From: Acidiluteibacter ferrifornacis
GTDB taxonomy: Bacteria; Bacteroidota; Bacteroidia; Flavobacteriales_E; Vicingaceae
Direction: 5' to 3'
Length of the DNA stretch: 64,000 nt
Assembly: GCF_009909615.1 (NCBI RefSeq)
Contig: NZ_WWNE01000007.1
Coordinates: 273,325-337,324, forward strand
Shown here: positions 42,168 through 51,937 of the stretch, in pieces
Position numbering within the stretch: the stretch's first letter is position 1
Layout of the letters: every line of letters starts with the position of its first letter
Translations under genes and position numbers: made by a program
The notes under the pieces: model-generated
The model's input: the letters and a program-made list of their open reading frames with translations, nothing else
What the model was told of the DNA's origin: nothing
The model's database searches: none

Positions 42168-43829
42168 ATGAATCAACCAAACAACCCTCCCTTTCAATCT
42201 TTTAATCACCGCAGAATAATAATCGCACTATTGCTTATAATTCTAGCTTTCGGTTTTTGCTACAACTTAGGAGAAATCTCTCTTCGAGCTGAGGAACCAA
42301 GAAGAGCTGCCATTAGTATGGAGATGATCTTTTCTGGTGATTACATTCATCCTACGCTTAACAATTGGGATTACTTTAATAAACCTCCGCTCTTCAATTG
42401 GGTGCAAATTGTTTTTATGAAAGCATTTGATTCAAATGCCGAATGGGTCGCACGAATTCCGTCATTACTATCTCACCTTTTAATAGGGATTTTAATGTTT
42501 TTTGGTTTCAAACCATTTATAGGAAAAAATGCCGCAACATACTCTGCCCTATTATATATAGTAGCCGCTGAATTAATCTTCTACGGTACAATCTTTAGTG
42601 GAGAAATTGATTTATTCTTTAGCTTATTGGTATTCCTTCAAATCATGAGCTTGTTTATTTTTTATCAACGTAAACAGTATTTGTATTTGTTTTTAGCTTC
42701 CTACCTCTTTGCAGCTTTAGGTACACTTACAAAAGGCCCTCCCTCTATAGCCTTTCAAGGGCTTACTATCATTGCTATGGCAGTCCTATATAAAGATTTA
42801 AGACTTCTATTTAGATGGCAACATTTTGTAGGAGGGGCATTATTTCTAGTAATTTGTGGTGGATATTTCTTTGCTTATAATTCTGATGGTGATGCAATAG
42901 CCTATATGGTTCGTCTGTTTAAAGAGGCTTCTCAGCGAACGGGGATGGAAACAGCAATCAGTAAAACCATACTTGGAATCATAAACGTCCCCTTCCAAAT
43001 CCTTATTTTAATTATCCCTTCTTCCTTATTGATTCCTTTTCTTTTTAAAAAAGGCAACTATGATTTGATCAAGAGTAATCCGCTATTATCATTCTCTCTG
43101 TTTTTCGTCCTATTTAATCTACCGTTATATTGGTTTACAGGAGATTTTAAGAATCGATACGTTTATATGTTTTTCCCTTTTATTATCTTATTCTTCGCCT
43201 ATTTTTACGAGAAAAGAAAAGATGAAATGCCTAAATTGACGGCTATTTTCGAAAAGATAATTAGCGTAATCCTCTTTATACTACCCATTGCTTTTATCGC
43301 ATTTATTTTTACTCCAGTCTCCAATTTGGTTGAGAATGCAGCAGTTTTAGGGACTTCTTTAGCTATAGGGTTTCTTGGCATTTCATATTTCTACGCCCGA
43401 TTAACCTCTCACCGACTACTTTTGCTTATTATGGCTATAGCCCTCCTGCGAGTTGGAGTCAACTTTATCTATCCACCATTTCTTGATGATCATTCAGAAA
43501 CGAATATTAAATCCGAGATGAACATCGTTCTTGAGATAGCAAAAGAAAGAAGTGTGCAATTCGTAGGACTTTCGATATTGTTAGTTTCAGATGCATCTAT
43601 TGGTCCCTTCAAATTTTCAGAGGTTACAACCGAGATTCCTGCTCATATGTCTTATGAAATACCCTATTATTACGCTCTCAAAAAGAATGAGCCATTTGAG
43701 TTTACGACAGAAATTGTTCCAGGTAGATTATATCTTGCTTATGAGTGGTTTTTAAGAGACAAAGAGTACACTCTCCTTCATGAGTTTATAGACACTAATG
43801 ATCAAAAGATTTTATTTATAGAAGTTTAG
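42168..43829 (+). CDS. Membrane glycosyltransferase, ArnT/GT83-like
   Basis: This 553-residue inner-membrane protein has about 12 spans. An early loop holds the family motif GEISLRAEEPRRAAISMEMI (about residues 39-58), and WDYFNKPPLFNW (about 67-78) follows. GT83 enzymes move a sugar from an undecaprenyl carrier to lipid A or another envelope glycan. The C-terminal third is a periplasmic domain. It ends convergently with the next gene, overlapping 14 bp. Confidence 0.85.
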   Translation: MNQPNNPPFQSFNHRRIIIALLLIILAFGFCYNLGEISLRAEEPRRAAISMEMIFSGDYIHPTLNNWDYFNKPPLFNWVQIVFMKAFDSNAEWVARIPSLLSHLLIGILMFFGFKPFIGKNAATYSALLYIVAAELIFYGTIFSGEIDLFFSLLVFLQIMSLFIFYQRKQYLYLFLASYLFAALGTLTKGPPSIAFQGLTIIAMAVLYKDLRLLFRWQHFVGGALFLVICGGYFFAYNSDGDAIAYMVRLFKEASQRTGMETAISKTILGIINVPFQILILIIPSSLLIPFLFKKGNYDLIKSNPLLSFSLFFVLFNLPLYWFTGDFKNRYVYMFFPFIILFFAYFYEKRKDEMPKLTAIFEKIISVILFILPIAFIAFIFTPVSNLVENAAVLGTSLAIGFLGISYFYARLTSHRLLLLIMAIALLRVGVNFIYPPFLDDHSETNIKSEMNIVLEIAKERSVQFVGLSILLVSDASIGPFKFSEVTTEIPAHMSYEIPYYYALKKNEPFEFTTEIVPGRLYLAYEWFLRDKEYTLLHEFIDTNDQKILFIEV

Positions 43830-44676
43830 CTCCTTCTTTTTCTATCGGCTTAAACATAAAATAAGCTCCTGCAATCGAATTTATCGCTAAACTCAAGTAA
43901 AATATTATTCCGATAGCTAAAGTCAAATCGATATTGAGCCCCATATACTCTGCACCGAGAACAAATGCCAGCTCCCTTGCTCCCAACATTGGCAAAGCAT
44001 AGGCATAACATGAAACTAGGAAAATAAATAAGTAATCGACAATTTCGGCCCCAACTCCTAAAGACAACAAGATTAAAAAAGCACACATCAATTGAAAAAA
44101 CTGAACCACTATAGATTGTATACTTGTAATCACCCATGAAGGCAGAAAAGATTTGAAAAACAAGAAAACTCCGAAATAATGCGCTAAATAAGCTAGTACT
44201 ATCAATGGAATTGAAATCCACTTGTAATCAAATTCAAATGAAATAAAATTGACAAGAATTAAAACTAAAAAGGTAAGCCCCATTATACCGCTCACTTTAT
44301 CCAACAATGAAGCCCATACCAACTTCTTAGTTTTGATATCAAACTTCTTTTTAAGCCAAATGATTTTATAGCCTTCACCACCGATTAAAGGAATAAATAA
44401 ATTATAGAACATACCGGCTAAATAGAGCCGATAGTTGACCCAATTGTCTAAAAAAACACCCTGAGTTTTATACAAATTATTTATTCGAAAACTTCCAACT
44501 AATTTTGAGACGAAAAAAGAAAAAACCGCCAAAACCAAATATAAAATATCGGCGTTTGCAAAGTGCTCAACGACTTTATCTATATCTATCTTTCTAAATA
44601 TCAAAACAATAGCAACCACACTGAGAACTAACTTAAGTATGAGTTTTAATATCTTCTTGCTTTTAGATTCGGCCAT
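43816..44676 (-). CDS. Flippase-like (UPF0104/LPG-synthase TM) membrane protein
   Basis: This 286-residue protein has about eight spans and the flippase-like domain pattern: SFRINNLYKTQG, RLYLAGMFYNLFIPLIGGEGYK, SLLDKVSGIMGL. Relatives flip or transfer lipid-linked groups, and pairing with a GT83-type enzyme suggests shared envelope glycan work (inference). Its 3' end overlaps the glycosyltransferase gene on the other strand. Confidence 0.82.
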   Translation of the reverse strand: MAESKSKKILKLILKLVLSVVAIVLIFRKIDIDKVVEHFANADILYLVLAVFSFFVSKLVGSFRINNLYKTQGVFLDNWVNYRLYLAGMFYNLFIPLIGGEGYKIIWLKKKFDIKTKKLVWASLLDKVSGIMGLTFLVLILVNFISFEFDYKWISIPLIVLAYLAHYFGVFLFFKSFLPSWVITSIQSIVVQFFQLMCAFLILLSLGVGAEIVDYLFIFLVSCYAYALPMLGARELAFVLGAEYMGLNIDLTLAIGIIFYLSLAINSIAGAYFMFKPIEKEGAKLL

Positions 44677-44801
44677 TTTGCTTTTAAAAAGTGTAAACTT
44701 ATTTATTTAAAATAAGAAATACTCAATCTCCCAATGATAAAACTATTGAAACAATGTCTTATTCAGGAATTTGATACAGTAGAAATAATTATAAATGTTG
44801 A

Positions 44802-45215
44802 CTATCGCCCCTTACCGGTTATTTTCCAACCAATCCATGCCATTGGCAAATATGCAACTCCCAAATCTAATACATTAAACCACAAGGGAGAAGGCACTTG
44901 AAAAACCATTGTAATACCTCCAATAAGGAAGAAAACACCAATGACCATTGCAAATTTTAACTGATGGCTTCCTGCTATAAGTGCAGCTAACAAGGCGCCA
45001 ACTAAAGTTCCAAGAGCATGAGCCAAGAAAGGAAAAATGAAATGCTTGGCCTCAAAAAGTTCCATAGCAGCTTTAAGGCCTTCCATCGTAGTTGTATCCG
45101 CACCTGCTGGGGGAGGAATAATAGATCCACTGATGTTAATCAATCCCATATTTACAGTAGCTCCAACAAATAAGCCTATCACAACGGCCAATATATTTTT
45201 CAGTATTATTTTCAT
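44802..45215 (-). CDS. Four-span membrane protein, function unknown
   Basis: This 137-residue protein has four hydrophobic segments, a PPPAGADTTTMEGLKAAMELF loop after the first, and a conserved-looking LAHALGTLVGALLAALIA segment. I recognise no named family beyond a common Bacteroidota membrane protein type. It has no close operon partner. Confidence 0.7.
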   Translation of the reverse strand: MKIILKNILAVVIGLFVGATVNMGLINISGSIIPPPAGADTTTMEGLKAAMELFEAKHFIFPFLAHALGTLVGALLAALIAGSHQLKFAMVIGVFFLIGGITMVFQVPSPLWFNVLDLGVAYLPMAWIGWKITGKGR

Positions 45216-45270
45216 CGCACTAAAATTATTTCAAATGGACGCTAAATGTATAAAATGAAGATTGCTTATC

Positions 45271-46107
45271 CTAATTATCTCCATCAATCATTCGCCCTAA
45301 TCCACCCAAGATAGAGCCTTCGCCTTTTGATGATCCACCCATTTTAGGTGCGTGTTGAATAATTCGATCGGCCAATCGTGAGAATGGTAAACTTTGTAAA
45401 TAAACTGTTCCAGTACCTTGAACTGTGGCTAAAAACAATCCTTCTCCACCAAAAAACATCGACTTTAAATTTCCTGCTCTTTCTATGGAATAATCTAAGC
45501 CAGGTGAAAATCCAACAATACAACCAGTATCAATCAATAAAGATTCATTGTTCAATGTTTTTTTAACGATGGTTCCACCTGCATGTAAGAAGGCCAAACC
45601 GTCGCCTCTTAGTCGTTGCAATATAAATCCTTCTCCGCCAAAAAATCCTGCTCCGAATCGTTTAGTAAATGCTATAGAAACCTCTGTTCCTTTAGCTGCA
45701 CATAAAAAAGAGTCCTTTTGGCAAATGATTTCGCCACCAATTTCTTTTAAATCTAAGGGTAGAATTTTACCCGGATATGGTGCTGCGAAACTCACTTCCT
45801 TTTTACCAAAACCATTGTTCGTAAAGTGCGTTAAAAAAATTGATTCTCCTGTTAACAATCGTTTTCCAACACTAGCCAACTTTCCCAAGATACCTTGATT
45901 GGGTTGAGAACCATCACCCATTTTTGCTTCAAACTGAATGTCTCTGTCCATCCAGTTCATGGCTCCTGCTTCTGCAATTACGGTTTCTTGTGGGTCAAGT
46001 ATAACGGACACCACTTGCATGTCGTCTCCGTGTATTTTATATTCTATTTCGTGTGATCTCATATTTCCTGAATTTGAACTTTCGTTTTTATTTTCGAAAT
46101 AACTCAT
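45271..46107 (-). CDS. AIM24/TIGR00266 family protein
   Basis: This 278-residue soluble protein belongs to the TIGR00266/AIM24 beta-trefoil-like family: [20 protein letters not shown] (about 35-54), [13 protein letters not shown] and [20 protein letters not shown]. The glycine-rich tail is also typical. The molecular role is unknown. Confidence 0.9.
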   Translation of the reverse strand: MSYFENKNESSNSGNMRSHEIEYKIHGDDMQVVSVILDPQETVIAEAGAMNWMDRDIQFEAKMGDGSQPNQGILGKLASVGKRLLTGESIFLTHFTNNGFGKKEVSFAAPYPGKILPLDLKEIGGEIICQKDSFLCAAKGTEVSIAFTKRFGAGFFGGEGFILQRLRGDGLAFLHAGGTIVKKTLNNESLLIDTGCIVGFSPGLDYSIERAGNLKSMFFGGEGLFLATVQGTGTVYLQSLPFSRLADRIIQHAPKMGGSSKGEGSILGGLGRMIDGDN

Positions 46108-46146
46108 ACTGTTTATTTTTTACAATCAATACTACACGAGCGGCAA

Positions 46147-46512
46147 TTAGCCTTTCGCTAAATTTTCTTTTACTCTATATTTTACGATTTCCGAAACTAA
46201 TGCCAACGGCAATGGCTGATCTATAAGAAACTGAATGGCTCCCTTGGAGGTTTTATAATTTATAAGTGCGTTAGTGAAAGCTGTTATACCTGAAGGTGAA
46301 GGATAAAACCCAATGTGCTTTTTGAATGCCGCGAAATGAACCAAATTTCCATTTAATTGAAAAGTAGGCATGCCGTAATTGATGACCTCTTTTGCTTCGG
46401 GAGCTGCGGTTTGGATCGTTTTTCTCAATGCATTCAATAACTCTTTTGTCGTATCTGAGAATTGAGCTATGTACTCGTCAACATTTTTGGGTTTTGGCGA
46501 TTTTTCTTCCAT
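46147..46512 (-). CDS. DUF1801 (YdhG/iron-chaperone-like) protein
   Basis: This 121-residue protein has the DUF1801 pattern VDEYIAQFSDTTKELLNALR, APEAKEVINYGMPTF, AAFKKHIGFYPSPSGI and KGAIQFLIDQPLP. Relatives resemble frataxin-like iron chaperones, but the function is not firm. Confidence 0.88.
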   Translation of the reverse strand: MEEKSPKPKNVDEYIAQFSDTTKELLNALRKTIQTAAPEAKEVINYGMPTFQLNGNLVHFAAFKKHIGFYPSPSGITAFTNALINYKTSKGAIQFLIDQPLPLALVSEIVKYRVKENLAKG

Positions 46513-46519
46513 CAGTAAA

Positions 46520-47518
46520 TTACTCTTTAACTAACTCCCCATTTGAATACATAGACTCTTTTATTACTTTTCCTTTGTCATCATATTCGATATAGGCTCC
46601 GTGTTTTTGACCTATTACGTTATAGTTAACTTCCTGTTTTAGTTGTCCATTTTTGTGAAAATAATACCAAGTTCCGATGTCATAATAATAATCAGAATTA
46701 TTTCCCATATCATGTTTCGACCAGATTCCAAAATACTTTGGAGTCCCATCTTTAAATGATTTATCTAGAATTTTTATGGCTTTAAATATAGAATTTGCTG
46801 AGTAAGATTGAATTCTTTTACTGTACTGCTCTAATGTAGTATCAATAGGCAATCGATATATCAATTTATCAATATCAGTAATCTCTAGATAAGAACTATA
46901 GTCTATTTCATATCGATACAACTCTGAGTATTTTTTTATAACATCTCCTTTTATTGATGCACCTCTCTTTGTACTTTCAAAATCCGCAACAATATTTGTA
47001 TCTCCGGAGAATAATTCTTTCAAATTCGATTTTTTGACTTTATATGAAACTCCATCGTTAATATCAATTACATATTCAACTTTAGTTCTCACTATAGGGA
47101 TAGATGGAAATCCTGTTATAATAATGTAGAATAAATTAAGTTTAACCTTTTCATAATAACTGTATCTGCCGAAGTTTTGAAGTTCTACAAAATTATTCAG
47201 AGAGAAAAGGAATTGATTTTTTCTAACATATATCTTTTCCCCATCACAAAATCCAAAGACTTTCGTTGACTTAACACCATCTTCTAAATTGTAACCAATA
47301 CCATAATATTTAACTTTCCCATTAAAAAAGAAACCATGCTTTTTATAAGCGCTATACAAAACCCCGTTGTAAGGCAATGATGGGTTATTGTATTTAAACT
47401 CTTCAAAAGTTCTATACACTCCTTTTTTCAAAACCACGCCAGAATCTACGTTCAGTTCTTGAGCAAATAAGCTGCTGAGCCCAAATAGGGCAATCAAAAA
47501 GGAGAAAACAAATTTCAT
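46520..47518 (-). CDS. Exported protein with MORN/YwqK-like C-terminus
   Basis: This 332-residue protein has a signal peptide (about 1-19). Most of it has no recognised domain. The last 50 residues, GTWYYFHKNGQLKQEVNY and GAYIEYDDKGKVIKES, are MORN/YwqK-type repeats seen in surface or toxin-linked proteins. It lies 7 nt upstream of the DUF1801 gene and may be co-transcribed. Confidence 0.7.
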   Translation of the reverse strand: MKFVFSFLIALFGLSSLFAQELNVDSGVVLKKGVYRTFEEFKYNNPSLPYNGVLYSAYKKHGFFFNGKVKYYGIGYNLEDGVKSTKVFGFCDGEKIYVRKNQFLFSLNNFVELQNFGRYSYYEKVKLNLFYIIITGFPSIPIVRTKVEYVIDINDGVSYKVKKSNLKELFSGDTNIVADFESTKRGASIKGDVIKKYSELYRYEIDYSSYLEITDIDKLIYRLPIDTTLEQYSKRIQSYSANSIFKAIKILDKSFKDGTPKYFGIWSKHDMGNNSDYYYDIGTWYYFHKNGQLKQEVNYNVIGQKHGAYIEYDDKGKVIKESMYSNGELVKE

Positions 47519-47565
47519 ACGAGTTAGCTAGTTTTTAGGAAGTCAAACATACTAAAAGTCAAGAA

Positions 47566-48405
47566 CTACTTTACAGTAGCAATTTCAAAAATAGAAATAT
47601 TAAAATCGCAACTCACTTGAATGGATTCGATGGTTTCAAAATGACGCAATTGGGCTGCTGAAGCACTCCAATAATAGGGAGTCATTTTTAGTAAATTCAG
47701 TATTGATTTATTATTATTTAGATCCAATACAAATGAACAGCGTTTTGTTTCAACTTTTGCAAACGGTTCAGGAATCTTCTCCAATATCGTTCGTTCATGT
47801 GGGCGAAATTCATCGTATACCAACTCGGCTATTTCTTTCATGTGGTTCTCTGCAGGACTTACAATTACTAACTTCCCTTCTTCTGACAATACACGCTGAA
47901 ATTCTGCCGCATCAAATGGAGCGAATATGGAAACAATTAAATCCACAGAATGATCAGCTACGGGCAAGTTAAACACTGAACTCACAAAGTAGTTAGCCGA
48001 TTTGTATCGCTTAGCTGCTAAACGAACTGCATATTTAGAAATGTCGGTTCCATATACTTGGGGAGAGATTGATTGCAGCTGTTCTGCAATTTTATGGGTG
48101 TAATACCCTTCGCCACAGCCGGTATCTAAAATAGTCGCGGCTGTTTTGTCTGTCAATTGACTCTGAATCAATGAGGCGACTTCATGAACCAATGGATCGT
48201 AATGCCATTCTTCTAAAAAGTTTCTCCGTGCCGAAATCATCACCTCATTGTCCCCAGGGTTCTTCGATTTCTTCTGATTGACTGGCAGCAAATTCACATA
48301 CCCTTCCTTAGCAACATCAAACTGGTGATTGTTTTCACAACCATAACTTCGGTTTTCAGTTGGTTCAAGAGGAGCTTGACAATGTGGGCAAATCAAAATA
48401 GACAT
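47566..48405 (-). CDS. rlmA: RlmA-like 23S rRNA (guanine) methyltransferase
   Basis: This 279-residue protein has an N-terminal zinc site (Cys6, Cys9, Cys23, His27 in CPHC and CENNH), then QFDVAKEGYVNLLPV, typical of RlmA. A class I methyltransferase domain follows, with SAM motif ILDTGCGEGYYTHKIA (about residues 94-109). The family methylates 23S rRNA G745/G748 in helix 35. Length and motif order fit. Substrate position is inferred from family. Confidence 0.85.
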   Translation of the reverse strand: MSILICPHCQAPLEPTENRSYGCENNHQFDVAKEGYVNLLPVNQKKSKNPGDNEVMISARRNFLEEWHYDPLVHEVASLIQSQLTDKTAATILDTGCGEGYYTHKIAEQLQSISPQVYGTDISKYAVRLAAKRYKSANYFVSSVFNLPVADHSVDLIVSIFAPFDAAEFQRVLSEEGKLVIVSPAENHMKEIAELVYDEFRPHERTILEKIPEPFAKVETKRCSFVLDLNNNKSILNLLKMTPYYWSASAAQLRHFETIESIQVSCDFNISIFEIATVK

Positions 48406-48718
48406 ACTGCGAAATTCGGGAGAATGATTGATAGAATTAATTTTTCTTGAAACTTTTCATTTAAAAGAGTTTAATTATAAATTCAAAACAATTAACAATT
48501 GCCTCTATCAACTTATTTTTTTGACCGTCCTTGAAGAAAATGAATTATAGCTCAAAATGAAACTTTAGAGAGATGGAGAAGTTCCGATTTTAAGAGGAAA
48601 TCACTCCTTCGAAGTTAAGTTTCATGAATAGAAATAATTTATTTCCTTCAAAGACTTGACCTTTTGGTTCTTTTGGGTCAAACCAAAATAACGTCAACTA
48701 GATTTATAATTGATCGAA
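48406..48718. other. 313-bp gap with a weak inverted repeat, no gene
   Basis: I see no coding frame here. An 8-bp inverted repeat (TTTTGGTT / AACCAAAA, 48662-48669 and 48681-48688) recalls the hairpin at 29218-29242. The rest is AT-rich without recognisable elements. Confidence 0.5.
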
Positions 48719-49300
48719 CTACAGCTGTGACTTGAGAACTGATATTTTAACTAAAATCACTATACTTTCTTCATCAGCAATCACCTTCAATACTTCTCTC
48801 TCTGACTCTTCCGCCACCAACACATCACTTTGTTGCAACAGAAACTCATTGTTTATTTCAATTGCTCCTTTGTACAAATAAAAAATCAACCAATTGGAAG
48901 AACCTTCGATTGCAACTTCCTCCCCTTTTGAAATCTTCAACACTTCAGTTGTATTCGAAAATTCGGGTTTAATGATCACATTAAAATCCACACCAATCCC
49001 TACAGATTTGGTATTCCAATCTCCTTTAAAAAAATCTTGATCGAAGGGTTTCAAAACCCTTTTATGATGTCCTTCATGTGAAATCTGAATACTACCATCT
49101 AGAATGAGTAATGTCCGGTCAAACCCAACAAATGGTGTAAATGTAGATTCACTGACTTCTACTTTCGCTGTGCTTATTCGAAAATAAAAATTCCGATCTG
49201 AAACATTTGATCCATTAGGAAAAATAAACAACTGCGTGGTGCTTCCTCCAGACCATTGAGTGGTTGTGTGAGCTGCGGATGGAATGAGTTGGGTTTTCAT
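48719..49300 (-). CDS. HutD family cupin protein
   Basis: This 193-residue protein has HutD/Ves-type cupin features: TTTQWSGGSTTQLFIFP (about 13-29), FYFRISTAKVE, FDRTLLILDGSIQISHEG. HutD is linked to histidine use regulation in other bacteria, but no hut genes are nearby here. The role is uncertain. Confidence 0.88.
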   Translation of the reverse strand: MKTQLIPSAAHTTTQWSGGSTTQLFIFPNGSNVSDRNFYFRISTAKVEVSESTFTPFVGFDRTLLILDGSIQISHEGHHKRVLKPFDQDFFKGDWNTKSVGIGVDFNVIIKPEFSNTTEVLKISKGEEVAIEGSSNWLIFYLYKGAIEINNEFLLQQSDVLVAEESEREVLKVIADEESIVILVKISVLKSQL

Positions 49301-49534
49301 GGTGAATTAGATTCTTTTCTAAAAGTAGCTAAAAGTTATATCCATGTAATTTATTTTTTTGTCTTTAAAAATAAATTTTACAGTGATTAATGCCGATTGT
49401 TAAAATTAATAGTCGAATGATCTGCCTAAGGCAGAGAAATTGGAGGATATAATTTTTCATTTCGATATTAATCCCACCCCGCTTTTCATTGCATCAAAAA
49501 TCTTTTCTACTTTAGTCGACAGAAATAAAAACTC

Positions 49535-51307
49535 ATGGAATTACACTACCTCGATTGGATCATTATAGCAGCCTATTTCCTACTTTCACTTGGTATTGGA
49601 TTGTATTACAAAGCCAATGCAGGAAAGGATTTAAGTCAGTTTTTCCTAGGTGGTCGAAATTTACCTTGGTACATCGCAGGTATTTCTATGGTGGCAACCA
49701 CATTCGCTGCCGATACTCCACTATGGGTAACCGAGAAAGTTGCCCAACATGGTGTTTCAGGAAACTGGTTGTGGTGGAACATGCTAATTGGAGGAATGTT
49801 AACCACCTTCTTTTTCGCCCGTTTATGGCGAAGAGCGGATGTCTTAACAGAATTAGAATTGATTGAAATCCGCTATAGCGGAAAAGCAGCGGCATTCTTA
49901 AGAGGTTTTAAATCCCTCTACATGGGAATCTTTCTGAACGTTGTCATCATCGGCTGGGTAAATGCAGCTCTCGCTTCTATTTTGATTGTCTTTTTTGACA
50001 TTCCAGAAACTCAGATTTTATACGTTTTGGGAGCTTGCATGCTAATTGTTGCTTTCTACTCTACTTTGTCAGGATTTATGGGTGTTGCCATTACAGATAC
50101 TATTCAATTTTTCATTGCCATGATTGGCTGTATTATTTTGGCTTATGTCGTTTTAGACACCGAACAAATTGGCGGAATAGCCGGACTAAAAGCTCAATTG
50201 CCCGCGTGGCGATTTGACTTCTTTCCAAAAATCGGAGAAGGCTCTTCTACCTTAGACACCATAGGCACTTACAGCATTTCAATAGGTGCTTTTTTAACTT
50301 TCGGATTGGTGCAGTGGTGGGCGAGTTGGTACCCAGGAGCCGAGCCAGGCGGTGGCGGTTACATCGCTCAACGAATGATGAGTGCTAAAGATGAAAAGAA
50401 TGCCGTTTTTGCTACCTTATTTTTTCAAATCGCTCACTACTGTTTGCGCCCTTGGCCGTGGATTATTGTTGGCTTGTGTGCTTTGGTATTGTATCCAGAC
50501 TTAGGACCTGAAGAAACCAAGCAAGGTTTTGTTCTGGCGATGCGTGACTATTTACCAGTTGGATTAAAAGGATTATTGCTTGTTGCTTTTTTAGCGGCTT
50601 ATATGAGCACCGTTTCCACTCAATTGAATTGGGGAGCCAGCTACATTACTAATGATTTCTACAAGCGATTCATCAAAAAAACCGAATCATTCAAAAATGA
50701 GGAGGAAGAAAACAAGCACTACGTAAAAGTTGCAAGAATCAGCACATTACTGATTGTTTTGATCTCCATTTTTGCAACCTCACAAATCGAAACCATTGAT
50801 GGAGCAGCCAACTTTCTAATTGAATGTGGAGCCGGCTTAGGAATGGTTTTAATTCTGCGTTGGTATTGGTGGAGAATCAATGCGTGGAGTGAAATTACTG
50901 CATCCATAGCCCCATTCTTAGGTTATTCTTTGTCCAATTATGTTTTCCATTTCGAGCACCCTACCAACTTCTTATTTACTGTAGGATTTTCAACCGTTTG
51001 TTGGCTAATCGTTACTTTTTTAACTCAACCAACAGATTATGTTCATTTGGCAAAGTTCTACAATAAGGTTCGCCCTGAAGGTAATTGGAAACCTTACAAA
51101 CAAAAGGATTCTGAAGAAAAGAGCACCATTTTTCCTTTATTGATGTGTTGGTTAAGCGCTGTGATAATGACATATGGAATTTTGTTTTTTATCGGTTCGC
51201 TCATCTTCCAAAACTATAGTGATGTGATGCTTTACGGTGCCATAAGTTTGGTCAGTTTTACAATCCTAAAGATTTTTATATCAAGAAGTCATGTGTTCGA
51301 AAGTTAA
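49535..51307 (+). CDS. Sodium:solute symporter (large SSS member)
   Basis: This 590-residue protein has about 14 spans. Family features are FFLGGRNLPWYIAGISMVATTF (split across the first loop and second span, about 36-57), ADTPLWVTEKVAQHG and FLAAYMSTVSTQLNWGASYI for the sodium-site helix. It imports an unknown solute with sodium. Its stop codon overlaps by 4 nt the end of the broken response regulator on the other strand. Confidence 0.92.
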   Translation: MELHYLDWIIIAAYFLLSLGIGLYYKANAGKDLSQFFLGGRNLPWYIAGISMVATTFAADTPLWVTEKVAQHGVSGNWLWWNMLIGGMLTTFFFARLWRRADVLTELELIEIRYSGKAAAFLRGFKSLYMGIFLNVVIIGWVNAALASILIVFFDIPETQILYVLGACMLIVAFYSTLSGFMGVAITDTIQFFIAMIGCIILAYVVLDTEQIGGIAGLKAQLPAWRFDFFPKIGEGSSTLDTIGTYSISIGAFLTFGLVQWWASWYPGAEPGGGGYIAQRMMSAKDEKNAVFATLFFQIAHYCLRPWPWIIVGLCALVLYPDLGPEETKQGFVLAMRDYLPVGLKGLLLVAFLAAYMSTVSTQLNWGASYITNDFYKRFIKKTESFKNEEEENKHYVKVARISTLLIVLISIFATSQIETIDGAANFLIECGAGLGMVLILRWYWWRINAWSEITASIAPFLGYSLSNYVFHFEHPTNFLFTVGFSTVCWLIVTFLTQPTDYVHLAKFYNKVRPEGNWKPYKQKDSEEKSTIFPLLMCWLSAVIMTYGILFFIGSLIFQNYSDVMLYGAISLVSFTILKIFISRSHVFES

Positions 51308-51801
51308 AGCCCCAATAGCTGGTTCAACTGTTCCTTTTTAGAACCTGAAACAGGAATCACCTCATCATTTAACAACGTTATGTAACCGGTTTTGCCTTTA
51401 CTGAGCCTGCTCAATTCTTTTAAGTTAATTAAATGAGAATTGTGACATCTAAAAAATTTGGAAGGGTCTAATTTTTCTTCATAATAGCCCATTCGTTTAC
51501 TAGCCAAAATAGCGGGATGTGTTTTTGAAATTATCTTGGTGTAACTACCATCTGCTTCCAACCGAATAATGTTTGAGACATCTAATATCAAATAGTCTTC
51601 TCCATCATAAACAGATAATGTTTCACTGTATTTTACAGCAGACTTCTCAGCTGTTTTTTTATCTGCATTCAGCAATTGAGAAGCTTTCCTGACGGCTTTT
51701 ATTAATTCTTCTCTCATCACAGGTTTTAAGATGTAATGAACAGCATTCGCCTTAAATGCTTCAAAAGCATAATGGGAATAGGCTGTAATGAAAATTAATT
51801 T
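51304..51801 (-). pseudogene. 5'-truncated LytTR response regulator
   Basis: The intact part encodes a LytTR DNA-binding domain (VSNIIRLEADGSYTKII, FFRCHNSHLINL, about the last 100 residues). Reading the frame upstream of the nominal start at 51720 recovers only the end of a receiver domain (FITAYSHYAFEAF, YILKPV) up to a TAG at 51804-51802. The first about 80 residues, including the phosphorylated Asp, are missing from this window. No partner histidine kinase is beside it. It is probably a decayed gene, though a 138-residue LytTR protein could still be made. Confidence 0.8.
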
Positions 51802-51937
51802 CTATGATTCTATTTTGGGCGGTTTAAAGAACAGATAATAAGATAATCTAGTTTTATTGCGACAATTTTAGAGATTTAATTATCTTTACCCAACAATTGT
51901 AAAAAGATCAAATTAAATATTTAATTATTTGCTAGTT

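Noticed and set aside
49422..49436. TCTGCC/GGCAGA hairpin before the large symporter as a regulatory site
   Set aside because: Only 6-bp arms with a 3-nt loop, no promoter alignment and no repeat elsewhere in the window.
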